From the NCBI RefSeq assembly GCF_030815585.1, contig NZ_JAUSWY010000001.1:4402001-4466000 (forward strand): a DNA stretch of 64,000 nucleotides, read 5' to 3'. Under the pieces are notes generated by a model. It saw nothing but the letters and a program-made list of their open reading frames with translations, searched no databases and was not told the origin of the DNA. The stretch's first letter is position 1, and the number at the start of each line of letters is the position of its first letter. Position numbers and translations under genes: made by a program. This DNA is from Arthrobacter pascens. GTDB taxonomy: Bacteria > Actinomycetota > Actinomycetes > Actinomycetales > Micrococcaceae. Positions 18,204 to 27,273 of this stretch are shown in pieces.

Positions 18204-19894
18204 GGCCTACAACGGGAATCACCCTCGGCGGCAGATTCCAGCTGACCACGCGGATTGCGATCGGCGGTATGGGAGAGGTCTGGAAAGCCAAGGACCTCAT
18301 CCTGGGCAGGATCGTCGCCATCAAGGTGCTGAAAGAGGAATACACCGGCGATCCCGGTTTCCTCCAGCGGTTCCGCGCCGAGGCCCGTCACACTGCGCTG
18401 CTGAACCACGTGGGCATCGCCAATGTCTTTGACTATGGCGAGGAAGAAGGTTCGGCGTACCTGGTGATGGAACTGGTCCCCGGCCAGCCGCTGAGCAGCA
18501 TCATTGAGCATGAGCAGGTGCTGTCGCCGGACCGTACGCTCTCCATGATCGCCCAGACAGCCCGCGCCCTGTCGGTCGCCCATGCCCAGGGTCTGGTACA
18601 TCGCGACATCAAGCCGGGCAACCTGCTGATCATGCCGGATGGCCGCGTCAAGGTCACCGACTTCGGCATAGCCCGCCTGGCTGACCAGGTCCCGCTCACG
18701 CAGACGGGACAGGTGATGGGCACCGCCCAGTACCTCGCTCCGGAACAGGCAACCGGCCAAACCGCCACAGGATCTTCGGATATCTACTCCCTGGGCGTGA
18801 TCGGCTACGAGTGCCTTACCGGTCGCCGGCCATTCTCGGGCGAGTCCCAGATTGCCATTGCCCTGGCCCAGGTCAACGACGCGCCGCCACCGCTGCCGGA
18901 TACGCTTGCCAAGCCTGTCCGTGCGCTCCTGATGTCCATGCTTTCCAAGGATCCCAAGAACCGTCCAGCCAACGCCATCAAGCTTTCCGAGGCCGCCGAG
19001 GCCATCCGTCACGGCGACATCGACGCTGCCCACGCCGCCGTCCCTGGGATGCTCCTTTTCGAGGCGACCACCGGTCCCATCACTGCTCCGGTGGATGTTC
19101 CCACAGCGCCCACGGGCGTTATCGGCGATCGGAACGACAGTTCGACGACGGCGACCTCCGCCTTGCCCGTGCTCGGCGCCGGAGCTGCGGGTGCGGCAGC
19201 CGGTCTGGCTGCAGGTGCTGCGCCTGCCAACGCCGCCGGCACCGGTGCCGGGAGTACGCTGTCGCGCGCGGACGCGCTGGCTGCTGAGCGCAGCTGGGTC
19301 CAGGACGAGCAAACATACGACGAGGAACCTGCTGATGAGCCCGAGCGCCGCGGCCGCAGTCCCTGGACCTGGCCCCTCATTGCCCTGATTTTGCTGGTCT
19401 TGTTCGCTCTGGTGGGCTTCTTCCTCACGCAGCAGGGCATCCTTTTCCCTTCCAAGGACGCAACCAGCAGTTCGGCGGCAAGCAGCCCGCCGTCCACCAG
19501 CGCCAGCCCGACAACAACCTCTGCGTCGCCCACTCCCACTCCCAGCATCACCACACCCACGCCGGCACCCACACCCACCACGGTGAACATCATTTCCGCG
19601 GCGTATCTCGGCAAGGATTACCGCCAGGTCCAGTCAACCCTGGAAACGATGGGGCTATCGGTCAGGGTGATTCCGCAGCAGAGCACCGAAGCGGCCGGGA
19701 CAGTGCTCCAGGTCAACCCCACGGGAACTGTCCCCAAGGGGTCGGAAGTGACCGTCGTCTACGCCGTACCCATCCCCGCACCGAGCACGCCGTCGGCTCC
19801 GCCGACGTCTCCTTCCAGCTCACCAACAACGTCCGCCCTTCCCGACTGCACCCCTGGCCAACTGCCCGGGGTACCTCCAACCTGCAAGCCATAG
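18200..19894 (+). CDS. pknA: Ser/Thr protein kinase PknA-like, with one PASTA domain
   Basis: 564 residues. The kinase domain is at about 8-270 with GGMGEV loop, [17 protein letters not shown] and [11 protein letters not shown] disordered Ala-rich segment follows, then a transmembrane helix near 393-415 ([19 protein letters not shown]), a Ser/Thr/Pro linker, one PASTA unit (about 455-525, [21 protein letters not shown]) and a Pro-rich tail. Mycobacterial PknA lacks PASTA, so this copy carries an extra extracellular sensor. GTG start overlaps pbpA. It is expected to phosphorylate division and wall proteins. Confidence 0.9.
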   Translation: MRPTTGITLGGRFQLTTRIAIGGMGEVWKAKDLILGRIVAIKVLKEEYTGDPGFLQRFRAEARHTALLNHVGIANVFDYGEEEGSAYLVMELVPGQPLSSIIEHEQVLSPDRTLSMIAQTARALSVAHAQGLVHRDIKPGNLLIMPDGRVKVTDFGIARLADQVPLTQTGQVMGTAQYLAPEQATGQTATGSSDIYSLGVIGYECLTGRRPFSGESQIAIALAQVNDAPPPLPDTLAKPVRALLMSMLSKDPKNRPANAIKLSEAAEAIRHGDIDAAHAAVPGMLLFEATTGPITAPVDVPTAPTGVIGDRNDSSTTATSALPVLGAGAAGAAAGLAAGAAPANAAGTGAGSTLSRADALAAERSWVQDEQTYDEEPADEPERRGRSPWTWPLIALILLVLFALVGFFLTQQGILFPSKDATSSSAASSPPSTSASPTTTSASPTPTPSITTPTPAPTPTTVNIISAAYLGKDYRQVQSTLETMGLSVRVIPQQSTEAAGTVLQVNPTGTVPKGSEVTVVYAVPIPAPSTPSAPPTSPSSSPTTSALPDCTPGQLPGVPPTCKP

Positions 19895-19909
19895 CCGCCA
19901 GGATTACCT

Positions 19910-21862
19910 ATGAATGACTCGCCTCGTACCCCGTCGCACCGGGAGGACAGCCTCCCGGTGGATAACCAGCGTGTCCTCAGCGGGCGCTACGAACTTGGCG
20001 GTCTCATTGGCCGTGGCGGCATGGCGGACGTTCACCGGGGAGTGGATGCCCGGCTGGGCCGCACCGTTGCCGTCAAGCTGCTGCGCCCCGATATGGCCCG
20101 GGATCCGCAGTTCCAGGCCCGCTTCAAGCGCGAGGCCCAGTCCGTTGCGGCGCTGAACCACCCATCCATCGTGGCCATCTATGACACGGGCGAGCACACC
20201 GTTCCTGACGGTTCGGAGGACAGCGTCCGGGTGCCCTATATTGTGATGGAGTTCGTCGAAGGCAAGACCCTCCGGGACCTTATCCGGGCCAAGGAAGTCA
20301 GCATCGACCAGGCGATCGATTTCTGCCTGGGCGTCCTCTCAGCCCTTGAGTACAGCCACAAGGCCGGTATTGTGCACCGGGACATCAAACCAGCCAACGT
20401 GATGTACTGTGAGGCGTCCAACTCGGTGAAGGTCATGGACTTCGGGATTGCCCGGGCCATGGCGGATTCCTCGGCCACCATGACGCAGACGCAGGCAGTG
20501 GTGGGAACAGCGCAGTACCTCTCGCCTGAGCAGGCCCGGGGTGAAACCGTCGATGCCCGCAGCGACCTGTATTCGGCCGCATGCCTGCTCTACGAAATGC
20601 TTACGGCCCGTCCGCCGTTCGTGGGCGACAGCCCTGTGTCTGTCGCGTACCAGCACGTCCGTGAAATTCCGGAACCGGCCAGCAGCGTGAATCCGGAGAT
20701 TTCCGAGGCCTTGGACAGTGTCCTGGCCAAGGCGCTCCAGAAAAACCGTGCGGACCGTTTCCAGGATGCCGCGGCTTTCCGGCGTGCCCTGCGCGCCGCC
20801 CGGGCAGGCGTACCGGTCCCGGAGCTGGCGGCTGCGGAAGCCCCTACCGATCCGAACGACCACGTCCCGACGCCGGAGCGCACGCCCGCAACGGAAGCGT
20901 TCGCTTTTACCGGTGCCAGCTTCCTGGATGATGCGCCCACCGGCAGGCTGCGCATGACCGGCAATACCGTGGGTGTCGGAGAAAGGCTGCCTGCCCACTC
21001 GGCTGCGGCGTATGAGCCCTCGGAGGCGGACGAACTTCCCCTGGACCTCCCGCCGGAACGTGAGCGGACGCCGAGGCAGCAGTCACGGCGTCGTGCCTGG
21101 ATCACAACTCTGGTGATATTCACCCTGCTGGTCCTGACCGGTGGCGGACTGTGGGTCTACACCATCGTGAACCGGCCGGCTCCTGCCGCTCCCAAGGTGG
21201 AAATCCCGGCGGTGGCCTCCATGACGGAATCTGCGGCGCTGCAGGAGCTGTATGGCGCCAACCTGCGCCCGCAGATCAAACGCACGCAGCATGAAACAGT
21301 GCCCAAGGGGACAGCCATCGGCACGGATCCCGCAGCCGGTGCCTCACTGGATCCCAATTCCGAGGTGGTGCTGAACATCTCCGAGGGCCCAAGCGTGGTC
21401 AAGATTCCGGAGAACCTGCCCGGCCAGACAGAGGCTGCCGCCCGCGATGTCCTGCGCCAAAGCGGCCTGGTGGGTGCCCAGTCAACCACCATGGCCAACA
21501 GTGCCACCGTGCCTTCGGGCAGAGTAATCACCACCAGTCCCGCGCCTGGGCAGATGGTGGTTCCCGGAAGCACGGTGGAGATCGTGGTTTCCACCGGCAA
21601 GGTGGCCATGCCTGAGCTCCGTGGCCGCCCGCGGGCTGAAGCTGAGGCCGCGCTCAAGGAGCTGGGCCTGGTGCCCAACGTCCAGGAAGTAGAGAACTCC
21701 CAAGTGGAGGCGGGCAGGGTGACGGATCAGAGCGACCCCGTCAACACCGCCGTCGAGCAGGGCAAGACGATCAACATTGTGGTGGCGAAGGAGCCGCCGC
21801 CACCACCAACGCCGTCTCCCACCCCGACGCCGACTCCCACCAAGAAGCTCCTCGGCTCCTAA
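19910..21862 (+). CDS. pknB: Ser/Thr protein kinase PknB with PASTA repeats
   Basis: 650 residues. The kinase domain is at about 25-290: GRGGMADVHRG, VAVKLLRPD, HRDIKPANVMY, DFGIARA and GTAQYLSPEQARGE. A transmembrane helix lies near 398-420 (AWITTLVIFTLLVLTGGGLWVY), followed by three PASTA repeats (about 425-628) and a short Pro/Thr tail. PASTA units sense muropeptides or lipid II. This is the main growth-control kinase and the last gene of the operon; most orthologues carry three or four PASTA units, so the count is normal. Confidence 0.93.
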   Translation: MNDSPRTPSHREDSLPVDNQRVLSGRYELGGLIGRGGMADVHRGVDARLGRTVAVKLLRPDMARDPQFQARFKREAQSVAALNHPSIVAIYDTGEHTVPDGSEDSVRVPYIVMEFVEGKTLRDLIRAKEVSIDQAIDFCLGVLSALEYSHKAGIVHRDIKPANVMYCEASNSVKVMDFGIARAMADSSATMTQTQAVVGTAQYLSPEQARGETVDARSDLYSAACLLYEMLTARPPFVGDSPVSVAYQHVREIPEPASSVNPEISEALDSVLAKALQKNRADRFQDAAAFRRALRAARAGVPVPELAAAEAPTDPNDHVPTPERTPATEAFAFTGASFLDDAPTGRLRMTGNTVGVGERLPAHSAAAYEPSEADELPLDLPPERERTPRQQSRRRAWITTLVIFTLLVLTGGGLWVYTIVNRPAPAAPKVEIPAVASMTESAALQELYGANLRPQIKRTQHETVPKGTAIGTDPAAGASLDPNSEVVLNISEGPSVVKIPENLPGQTEAAARDVLRQSGLVGAQSTTMANSATVPSGRVITTSPAPGQMVVPGSTVEIVVSTGKVAMPELRGRPRAEAEAALKELGLVPNVQEVENSQVEAGRVTDQSDPVNTAVEQGKTINIVVAKEPPPPPTPSPTPTPTPTKKLLGS

Positions 21863-21908
21863 GAGGAAAGACGGGCCTCTCAGGGCAGATCCCCGCAGAG
21901 AAACGCCG

Positions 21909-21946
21909 GCGGCCGTCAGTGCTGGATGCGGCCGTCAGTGCTGGAT
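21909..21946. repeat. 19-bp perfect tandem duplication at the trpG-like 3' end
   Basis: GCGGCCGTCAGTGCTGGAT occurs at 21909-21927 and again at 21928-21946. The second copy contains the stop codon of the minus-strand amidotransferase gene, so the first copy is a spare duplicate of its last codons lying just beyond the stop. Confidence 0.8.
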
Positions 21947-22576
21947 GAGCGGGCTCAGCTTGGCAGCCCGAGAAGCCGCTCCGGCCATCCCCAGCGACTC
22001 CAGCCAGTTACCCAGCATCTGGTAGCCGCCCTCGGTCAACACGGACTCCGGATGGAACTGCACGCCGCACAACGGCGCAGTGCGGTGCTGCAGGCCCATC
22101 ACCACGCCGGAGGACGTTTCCGCCGTGATCTCCAGGACATCCGGGATTGTCTCCCGGACCGCCGCCAGCGAATGGTAGCGGGTGGCGGTGACGGGGGAGG
22201 GGAGGCCGACAAAAACGCTGGTGCCGCTGTGCTCCACCAGCGACGTTTTGCCGTGCATCAGCTCCGGGGCGTGGGTCACTTTGCCGCCATAGGCCTCGGC
22301 CAGTGCCTGGTGGCCCAGGCAGACACCGAACATCGGCTTGTTGTTCCCGCCGCACCACTTGATCAGTTCGATGCACACGCCGGCCTCCGCGGGGTTACCC
22401 GGACCGGGTGAGATGAGGATGCCATCGCGGGTGCCGGCCATCTCGATGGCCTCAGCGAGCGTCACGTCGTCATTGCGCACCACGGTGGTCTCGGCGCCGA
22501 GCTCCTGGAGGTAGCCCACCAGGGTATAGACAAAGCTGTCGTAGTTGTCTATGACGAGGATCTTAGTTGTGGTCAT
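21935..22576 (-). CDS. Glutamine amidotransferase, anthranilate/aminodeoxychorismate synthase component II
   Basis: A 213-residue class I GATase. Seen: ILVIDNYDSFVYTLVGYLQ at the N-terminus, the oxyanion region SPGPGNPAEAG, nucleophile Cys in GVCLGHQALAEAYGG and the catalytic His-Glu in CGVQFHPESVLTEGG. It supplies ammonia to TrpE or PabB. The same gene sits beside pknB in mycobacteria, where it is called trpG, although a PabA role is equally possible. ATG 22576 overlaps the stop of the small membrane gene (ATGA); the frame is open beyond it but without family sequence. Confidence 0.9.
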   Translation of the reverse strand: MTTTKILVIDNYDSFVYTLVGYLQELGAETTVVRNDDVTLAEAIEMAGTRDGILISPGPGNPAEAGVCIELIKWCGGNNKPMFGVCLGHQALAEAYGGKVTHAPELMHGKTSLVEHSGTSVFVGLPSPVTATRYHSLAAVRETIPDVLEITAETSSGVVMGLQHRTAPLCGVQFHPESVLTEGGYQMLGNWLESLGMAGAASRAAKLSPLIQH

Positions 22577-22743
22577 GGCTGACTTATGGAACCAATCGTT
22601 GAGTCGGTGAATTGGGTGAACTGGGACATCCAGGGGAAAAGGAACTGAACCATCAATACCAGCGCCGCGGCTATCAGCACCAGCGAGGTGAGGATGCGGA
22701 GCCAGAGGGGGCCCGGAAGGTGGCGGAAGATCCAGCCGTACAT
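22573..22743 (-). CDS. Small membrane protein between sortase and amidotransferase
   Basis: A 56-residue frame starting MYGWIFRHLPGPLWLRILTS and continuing with a hydrophobic run LVLIAAALVLMVQFLFPW, then a polar tail ending in SISQP. One membrane helix with a positive-inside start is predicted. An AGG-containing site precedes the ATG; the stop overlaps the amidotransferase ATG, and the sortase stop is only three bases upstream, so it is embedded in a tight operon. Short membrane proteins at this locus are common in Arthrobacter-type genomes. Function unknown. Confidence 0.75.
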   Translation of the reverse strand: MYGWIFRHLPGPLWLRILTSLVLIAAALVLMVQFLFPWMSQFTQFTDSTIGSISQP

Positions 22744-22745
22744 GG

Positions 22746-23534
22746 TCAGCCTTTCCCAATCGCTGCGGCAACCTGGGCGGCAATTTCAGCCGGCGGTCCC
22801 GCGGAGGCAGGCCGCCAACTCTCCAGCAGCGCGTAGGCGATGATGCGTTCCTGCGAACCGAAGCGGGGATTGCAGCTGGTCATGGTGAGAAAGCTCTCCG
22901 TGGGAGTGACGCCCGGTCGGGTGGGGACGGGCTCCAGCACATCGGTCCTGGACGGCAACACTATTTGGTTGTTCCGGAAGACGTAGATGTAGTAGCCGTC
23001 CTTGGTCTGGACGTAGATTTTGTCGCCCGGGACCAGAAGGTGGATATTGTCCAGGACAGCGCCATGAGTCTGCCGGTGGCCGGCAACGGCGAAGTTCCCC
23101 ACGGCTCCAGGCATGGCCGTGGTGCTGTAGTGGCCCAGTCCCAGCGTGTCCAGCACATCCCCGCTGGTCCCCTGGACGATGGGCCGGGTGTAATTTCCGC
23201 CGAACCGCGGAATGTACATGATGCCGATGGTGCCGCCGTGCCCTGGCGCTGCGGTAACCGCCGGGGCGCCGTAGTCCACAGGAGCGGCAGGTGTGCCTGC
23301 CGGGTCTGGAGTGGCTGGTGGCGCGCCGCCGAAGCCCTGGGCGAATTCTTTGATGACCTGGCTCTGCTTGGCGTCCGATTCCACGTTGGTCCACCACAGC
23401 TGCCAGGCTACAAAAAGCAGCAGCACGATACCCGCGGTGATGAGCAGCTCGCCCAGTACCTGAACGGTCCCGCGCAGAATGACGACGCCGGGAGCCGGCG
23501 CAGCGGCGGACCTCGCCTTCTCCTGCAATACCAC
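22746..23534 (-). CDS. Class E sortase
   Basis: 262 residues from GTG 23534, chosen because GGAGGAG lies five bases before it; an ATG at 23558 would put that ribosome site inside the coding region. There is an N-terminal membrane helix (about 20-45), a Pro/Ala-rich linker, then the sortase barrel with the catalytic triad: His in AGHRQTHG, Cys in TMTSCNPRFG (the TxTSC form typical of class E) and Arg in SQERIIAY. Class E enzymes anchor surface proteins at LAxTG-type signals in high-GC Gram-positives. No sorting substrate is visible in the window. Confidence 0.9.
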   Translation of the reverse strand: MVLQEKARSAAAPAPGVVILRGTVQVLGELLITAGIVLLLFVAWQLWWTNVESDAKQSQVIKEFAQGFGGAPPATPDPAGTPAAPVDYGAPAVTAAPGHGGTIGIMYIPRFGGNYTRPIVQGTSGDVLDTLGLGHYSTTAMPGAVGNFAVAGHRQTHGAVLDNIHLLVPGDKIYVQTKDGYYIYVFRNNQIVLPSRTDVLEPVPTRPGVTPTESFLTMTSCNPRFGSQERIIAYALLESWRPASAGPPAEIAAQVAAAIGKG

Positions 23535-23708
23535 GCGTTCTCCTCCGGGGCGGGCCATGGGCGTTGGTAGGCCCTGTAACTACGGCTAGAATTGGCTGCT
23601 AGTAAGAATCCAGATTTGACCAAGATCGCGCAGACCGCTGGCAATTTCCTTCTTGCAGGATATCAAGCCCGGGTCGCCGAGCTTGCCTCAGCCCGCCAAG
23701 GAGAGCAC

Positions 23709-23963
23709 GTGCCCGAGTCAAAGCCACGCAAGAAGACTTCCAGCGCCGCCCAGCCAGGTTCGGCTACGCAGGCATACAAGCCAAATCCCATCTGGTTCAA
23801 GCCCGTAATGTTCGGCCTGATGATCCTCGGCCTTCTCTGGATCATCACTTTCTACATCAGCGAAGGCCAGCTTCCCGTCCGGGCCTGGGAGTCATGGAAC
23901 ATCGTGGCCGGTTTCGGCATTGCCATCATCGGCTTCCTGATGACCACCCGCTGGCGTTCCTAG
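23709..23963 (+). CDS. crgA: Cell division protein CrgA
   Basis: 84 residues starting at GTG with AAGGAG seven bases upstream. Lys-rich start (PESKPRKK), linker, NPIWFKPVMFGLMILGLLW and a second helix ending IIGFLMTTRW: the two-helix CrgA (UPF0233) pattern. CrgA recruits PBPs and CwsA to the septum and regulates FtsZ ring use in actinobacteria. Its position near pknB-trpG follows the mycobacterial order. It is divergent from the sortase gene. Confidence 0.93.
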   Translation: MPESKPRKKTSSAAQPGSATQAYKPNPIWFKPVMFGLMILGLLWIITFYISEGQLPVRAWESWNIVAGFGIAIIGFLMTTRWRS

Positions 23964-23972
23964 CGGCGGCGT

Positions 23973-24587
23973 ATGACCCCCGGCGGTGACGGCACGATTG
24001 TAGGCGACGACGGACTGGCCCGCCCGCCGTGGGCGTCTGTTGATCCGCTCCTGCGTGAGTACTACGACACCGAGTGGGGCCTTCCTGTCCGGGATGAGCA
24101 AGGCCTCTACGAACGCATCAGCCTGGAAGGCTTCCAGGCCGGACTGTCCTGGGCCACCATCCTGCGCAAGCGCCCGTCCTTCCAGGCGGCGTTCCACGAC
24201 TTCCAGCCTGACGCCGTCGCCGCTTTTACCGAGGCAGACGTGGAGCGCCTGCTCCAGGATCCCGGCATCATCCGCAACCGGCTCAAGATTCGCGCGGCGA
24301 TCGCCAACGCGCGGGCAACTGTAGCGCTGCGGGACAAAGGCGGCCTGGTGGAGTTCGTGTGGCAGTTTCAGCCAATGGCAACGCCGCAGCCCGTAACCCA
24401 CGCAGATGTCCCCACGCAGTCCCCGGAGTCGGTGGCTCTGTCCAAAGCCCTGAGGAAAGAGGGGTTCTCCTTTGTGGGACCCACCACCATGTTCGCGCTC
24501 ATGGAGGCCATCGGCATGATCGACACGCATCTGGTGGACAGCCACCGGCGCGGCTCATCAGGGGTGTGGCCCGCAACCGAGGGTTAG
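23973..24587 (+). CDS. tag: DNA-3-methyladenine glycosylase I (Tag), lacking canonical zinc ligands
   Basis: 204 residues of Tag fold: LREYYDTEWGLPV, YERISLEGFQAGLSWATILRKR, FQPDAVAAFTEADVERLLQDPGIIRNRLKI and SKALRKEGFSFVGPTTMFALMEAIGMI. It removes 3-methyladenine from alkylated DNA. In E. coli the fold is closed by a Cys/His/His/Cys zinc site; here the first Cys is absent (ARPPWAS), the YHD His is Tyr (YYD), and the C-terminal Cys is missing (THLVDSHRRGSSG), so zinc binding is doubtful. It begins nine bases after crgA. Confidence 0.88.
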   Translation: MTPGGDGTIVGDDGLARPPWASVDPLLREYYDTEWGLPVRDEQGLYERISLEGFQAGLSWATILRKRPSFQAAFHDFQPDAVAAFTEADVERLLQDPGIIRNRLKIRAAIANARATVALRDKGGLVEFVWQFQPMATPQPVTHADVPTQSPESVALSKALRKEGFSFVGPTTMFALMEAIGMIDTHLVDSHRRGSSGVWPATEG

Positions 24588-24621
24588 CTTGCGAGAAAGT
24601 TCTCCCCAGCTGTTGGAAAAG

Positions 24622-24750
24622 TTGTCCACAATTGTGCATAACTGCTCACTCCCGGGAAGGCCAGGACTGCCCCGGTGCCGCGGAACGCCCTTCGATCAAA
24701 AAGAGACTACCCGGAGCCCGATATTAACAGTGTGGATTTCCTGTGGATAA
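24622..24750 (+). repeat. DnaA-box module, copy 1
   Basis: Between tag and the AhpD-like gene. It holds an inverted box pair, TTGTCCACA-AT-TGTGCATAA (24622-24641), and a direct pair, TGTGGATTT (24731) and TGTGGATAA (24742), preceded by TATTAACAG. The distance from first inverted box to first direct box is 109 bp, the same as in the copy at 31092. The middle 80 bp is not conserved with the other copies. Confidence 0.7.
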
Positions 24751-24790
24751 TGTCCTTCGTCCCTCAGTGTCAGTACCCGGCCTTAGGCGG

Positions 24791-25258
24791 TTACCGGTCG
24801 CGGCGGACCGGATGGTGGCTGGTGATGGACACGCGGTTGAAGGCGTTTATGGTGATGGCCAGCCAGCTGACAACCGAAAACTCATCCGCACTGAGGTGTT
24901 CCCGCGCATACCCCTCCTCGTGGTCCTGGGTCGGGTGGCCTGGCAACTCCGTAATGTTTTCCGCCAGCGCAAGGGCAGCCCGCTCCTTGTCAGTGAAGAG
25001 TGCCGTGTCGCGCCAGGCCGCCAGGACGGCGAGGCGCTGCGGGGTCTCACCGCTTTCCACGGCGTCCCTCACGTGCATGTCCAAGCAGTAGGCGCAGCCG
25101 TTGATCTGGGAGATCCGCACATAGAGCAGTTCAACGGTCTTCCGGTCGATTCCGGCCGCATCGGCGGCCTCCCTGGCTTTGAGTCCCAGGCCGTTCAGGG
25201 CCCGCCACATGGCTGGGTGCTGCTTGTCGAGGAAGATGTGCTCGGTGGTGGCGCTCAT
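24791..25258 (-). CDS. AhpD-like carboxymuconolactone decarboxylase-family protein
   Basis: 155 residues, all-helical CMD/AhpD fold. The redox motif is CAYC at 55-58 followed by His62 (GCAYCLDMHVRDA), as in alkylhydroperoxidase AhpD-like proteins; the rest (LAVLAAWRDTALFTDKERAALALAE) is a typical PF02627 core. Likely a thiol-dependent peroxidase or reductase; substrate unknown. It is separated from the glycosyltransferase operon by 24 bp on the same strand and may be its last gene. Confidence 0.85.
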   Translation of the reverse strand: MSATTEHIFLDKQHPAMWRALNGLGLKAREAADAAGIDRKTVELLYVRISQINGCAYCLDMHVRDAVESGETPQRLAVLAAWRDTALFTDKERAALALAENITELPGHPTQDHEEGYAREHLSADEFSVVSWLAITINAFNRVSITSHHPVRRDR

Positions 25259-25282
25259 GGGTTCCTTCTGGCTGGGAAGCTT

Positions 25283-27268
25283 CTACTGTGACAGATCGTA
25301 GACTGTCGTGCCGCCGATTGTGCTGGGTGCGAAGGCCGATTTCACCCAGGCTGCGATTTCCGTGGCGGCCTCCGAGCCGCTGTCGCCGCTCATGATCTGG
25401 CCGGCGATGAAGTAGTGGATCTTACCCTCGGCCACGAGCTGCCGGAACTGCTCCAGTGTGGGTGAGGGATCGGTTCCATTGAAGCCTCCCACGGCCATGA
25501 CCGGCAGTTCGGTGGCCAGTTGGTAGCCGGCGGCGCTGTTGGAGCCGACCGCCGCTGCCGCCCACGTGTAGCGGGCCGCACCGGCCTTCAGCGCGGTCAC
25601 CAACCCGGCGGAGGGGGTGCTGGCGCCCAGCAGTCCGCCCATCCCGCCTGCCCCTTGCCAGCCACTGCCCTGCGTGTTTTGCCGGTGGTTCGGAGGCGGC
25701 GCGTTCTGCTGCAGCCTGCCGAAGCCCGCACGGCCCGTTCCGCCCGGGACAAGAGCTGCCGAGGGGCCTGCACTGACGATGGCGCCGCTGTGCGTCGTGG
25801 CCGCAGTGGACAGCGAGTACGCCAGGGGTCCGGCGAGGGAGGCGGCGACGGCGAGTGCCGCCGTCACACGCCACAGAGATTTGATGCCGGTGCGGGAAGC
25901 CACCGCCACCAGAACGGACGCCAGCAAGGACAACGCCAGGACCACCCACCTTAGCCAAGGCATGAAGGTCGGTGTTTGCCCAAGCAGCCCGTAGGCCGTG
26001 AGACCGGCGGCTGTCACGGCAGCGGCCAGGAAAAGGGCCGCGACGGTCTGTGAGCGCCGCTCCCACAGCAGGGCCGCTCCAAGTCCGGTGAGACCGGAGA
26101 TGCCCGGCGCCAGGGCCACCGCGTAGTACGGATGGATGATGCCCGCCATGAAGCTGAAGGTCAGCGCGGTCAGCAGCACCCAGCAACCCCAGACCACCAC
26201 CGATGCCCGGACGCCATCCGTGCGCACTGCCTGCCGGCCGATCCACAGCAGGGCTGCCCCCAACACCAGCGCCGACGGGATCAGCCACGCAATCTGCCCG
26301 CCGAACTCACTGTTGAACATCCGGAAAAGGCCCGGCGTGCCCCAGCCATTGTTGCCTCCAACGCTTCCGGTCTCGTCGCCGTTCAGCCGGCCCAGCCCGT
26401 TGTAGCCAAGAGTCAGCTCCAGGATCGAGTTGTTCTGCGAGCCGCCGATATAGGGCCGCAGCGCCGCAGGGGTCAGCTCGACGACCGCCGGCCACCAGCC
26501 GGCAGAGACAACGACGGCGGCACCGGCAGTGAGCAGGTGCAGCAGCCGGCGGCCCAGCCCGGGCCTGGCGGCCAGCAGGTAGGCGAACGCGAATCCGGGG
26601 ACCACTAGAAGGACCTGCAGCTGCTTCGCCAGAAAGCCAAGACCGATGAAAACGCCCGCCAGAAGGAGCCACCGCAGCCGATCTTCCTGGATGGACCGGA
26701 TCACGCCGTAGGCGGCAGCTGTCATGAGAAGGACCAGTAGGGCGTCCGGGTTGTTGAAACGGAACATGAGCGTAGCCACTGGCGTAACGGCCAGCACGGC
26801 GGCTGCCACGAGGCCCGCCCTGTGGGCAAGCGTGCTGTTCCTTGTGGCGGGTGCCGCCGCCCGGCGCACGGCGAGGTACAGGATCCAGGCAGTGGCAACG
26901 CCCATCAGGGCCTCAGGGACAAGGATGCTCCACGCGTTCAGTCCGAACAGCCGCACCGACAACCCCATGATCCAGAGGGACGCGGGCGGCTTGTCCACCG
27001 TGATGGAGTTGGCGGCATCCGAGGAGCCGAAGAACCACGCGGTCCAATCCTGTGAGCCTGCCTGCGCCGCAGCCGAATAGAACGGATTGGCCCAGCCGGA
27101 AGCACCCAGGTTCCACAGGTACAGGGCCGTAGTGGCCAGGAGTACGGCGCCCAGCTCCAGCCGGTGCCTAATGGCTCCCAGCCGCCCAACAGCGGAACCC
27201 TGCCCGGTGCCCTGCTCCGGCTGGCTTTGCACTGTTGAGTCCCGCCCGGAAATGGCAAACGCTGACAT
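25283..27268 (-). CDS. GT39/ArnT-like membrane glycosyltransferase, paralogue A
   Basis: 661 residues with about a dozen membrane helices. The N-terminal catalytic loop reads GWANPFYSAAAQAGSQDW and AANSITVDKPPASLW (Asp-Lys-Pro-Pro as in PMT/ArnT enzymes), followed by RFNNPDALLVLLM. The extracellular C-terminal part is Gly-rich and ends with VAVGGFNGTDPSPTLEQF and VKSAFAPSTIGGTTVYDL. These GT-C enzymes take sugar from a polyprenyl-phosphate donor on the outer membrane face. It is the tandem paralogue of the next gene. ATG 27268 is used because homologous sequence starts just after it; five bases separate it from the paralogue stop. Confidence 0.85.
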   Translation of the reverse strand: MSAFAISGRDSTVQSQPEQGTGQGSAVGRLGAIRHRLELGAVLLATTALYLWNLGASGWANPFYSAAAQAGSQDWTAWFFGSSDAANSITVDKPPASLWIMGLSVRLFGLNAWSILVPEALMGVATAWILYLAVRRAAAPATRNSTLAHRAGLVAAAVLAVTPVATLMFRFNNPDALLVLLMTAAAYGVIRSIQEDRLRWLLLAGVFIGLGFLAKQLQVLLVVPGFAFAYLLAARPGLGRRLLHLLTAGAAVVVSAGWWPAVVELTPAALRPYIGGSQNNSILELTLGYNGLGRLNGDETGSVGGNNGWGTPGLFRMFNSEFGGQIAWLIPSALVLGAALLWIGRQAVRTDGVRASVVVWGCWVLLTALTFSFMAGIIHPYYAVALAPGISGLTGLGAALLWERRSQTVAALFLAAAVTAAGLTAYGLLGQTPTFMPWLRWVVLALSLLASVLVAVASRTGIKSLWRVTAALAVAASLAGPLAYSLSTAATTHSGAIVSAGPSAALVPGGTGRAGFGRLQQNAPPPNHRQNTQGSGWQGAGGMGGLLGASTPSAGLVTALKAGAARYTWAAAAVGSNSAAGYQLATELPVMAVGGFNGTDPSPTLEQFRQLVAEGKIHYFIAGQIMSGDSGSEAATEIAAWVKSAFAPSTIGGTTVYDLSQ

Positions 27269-27273
27269 GGCTG

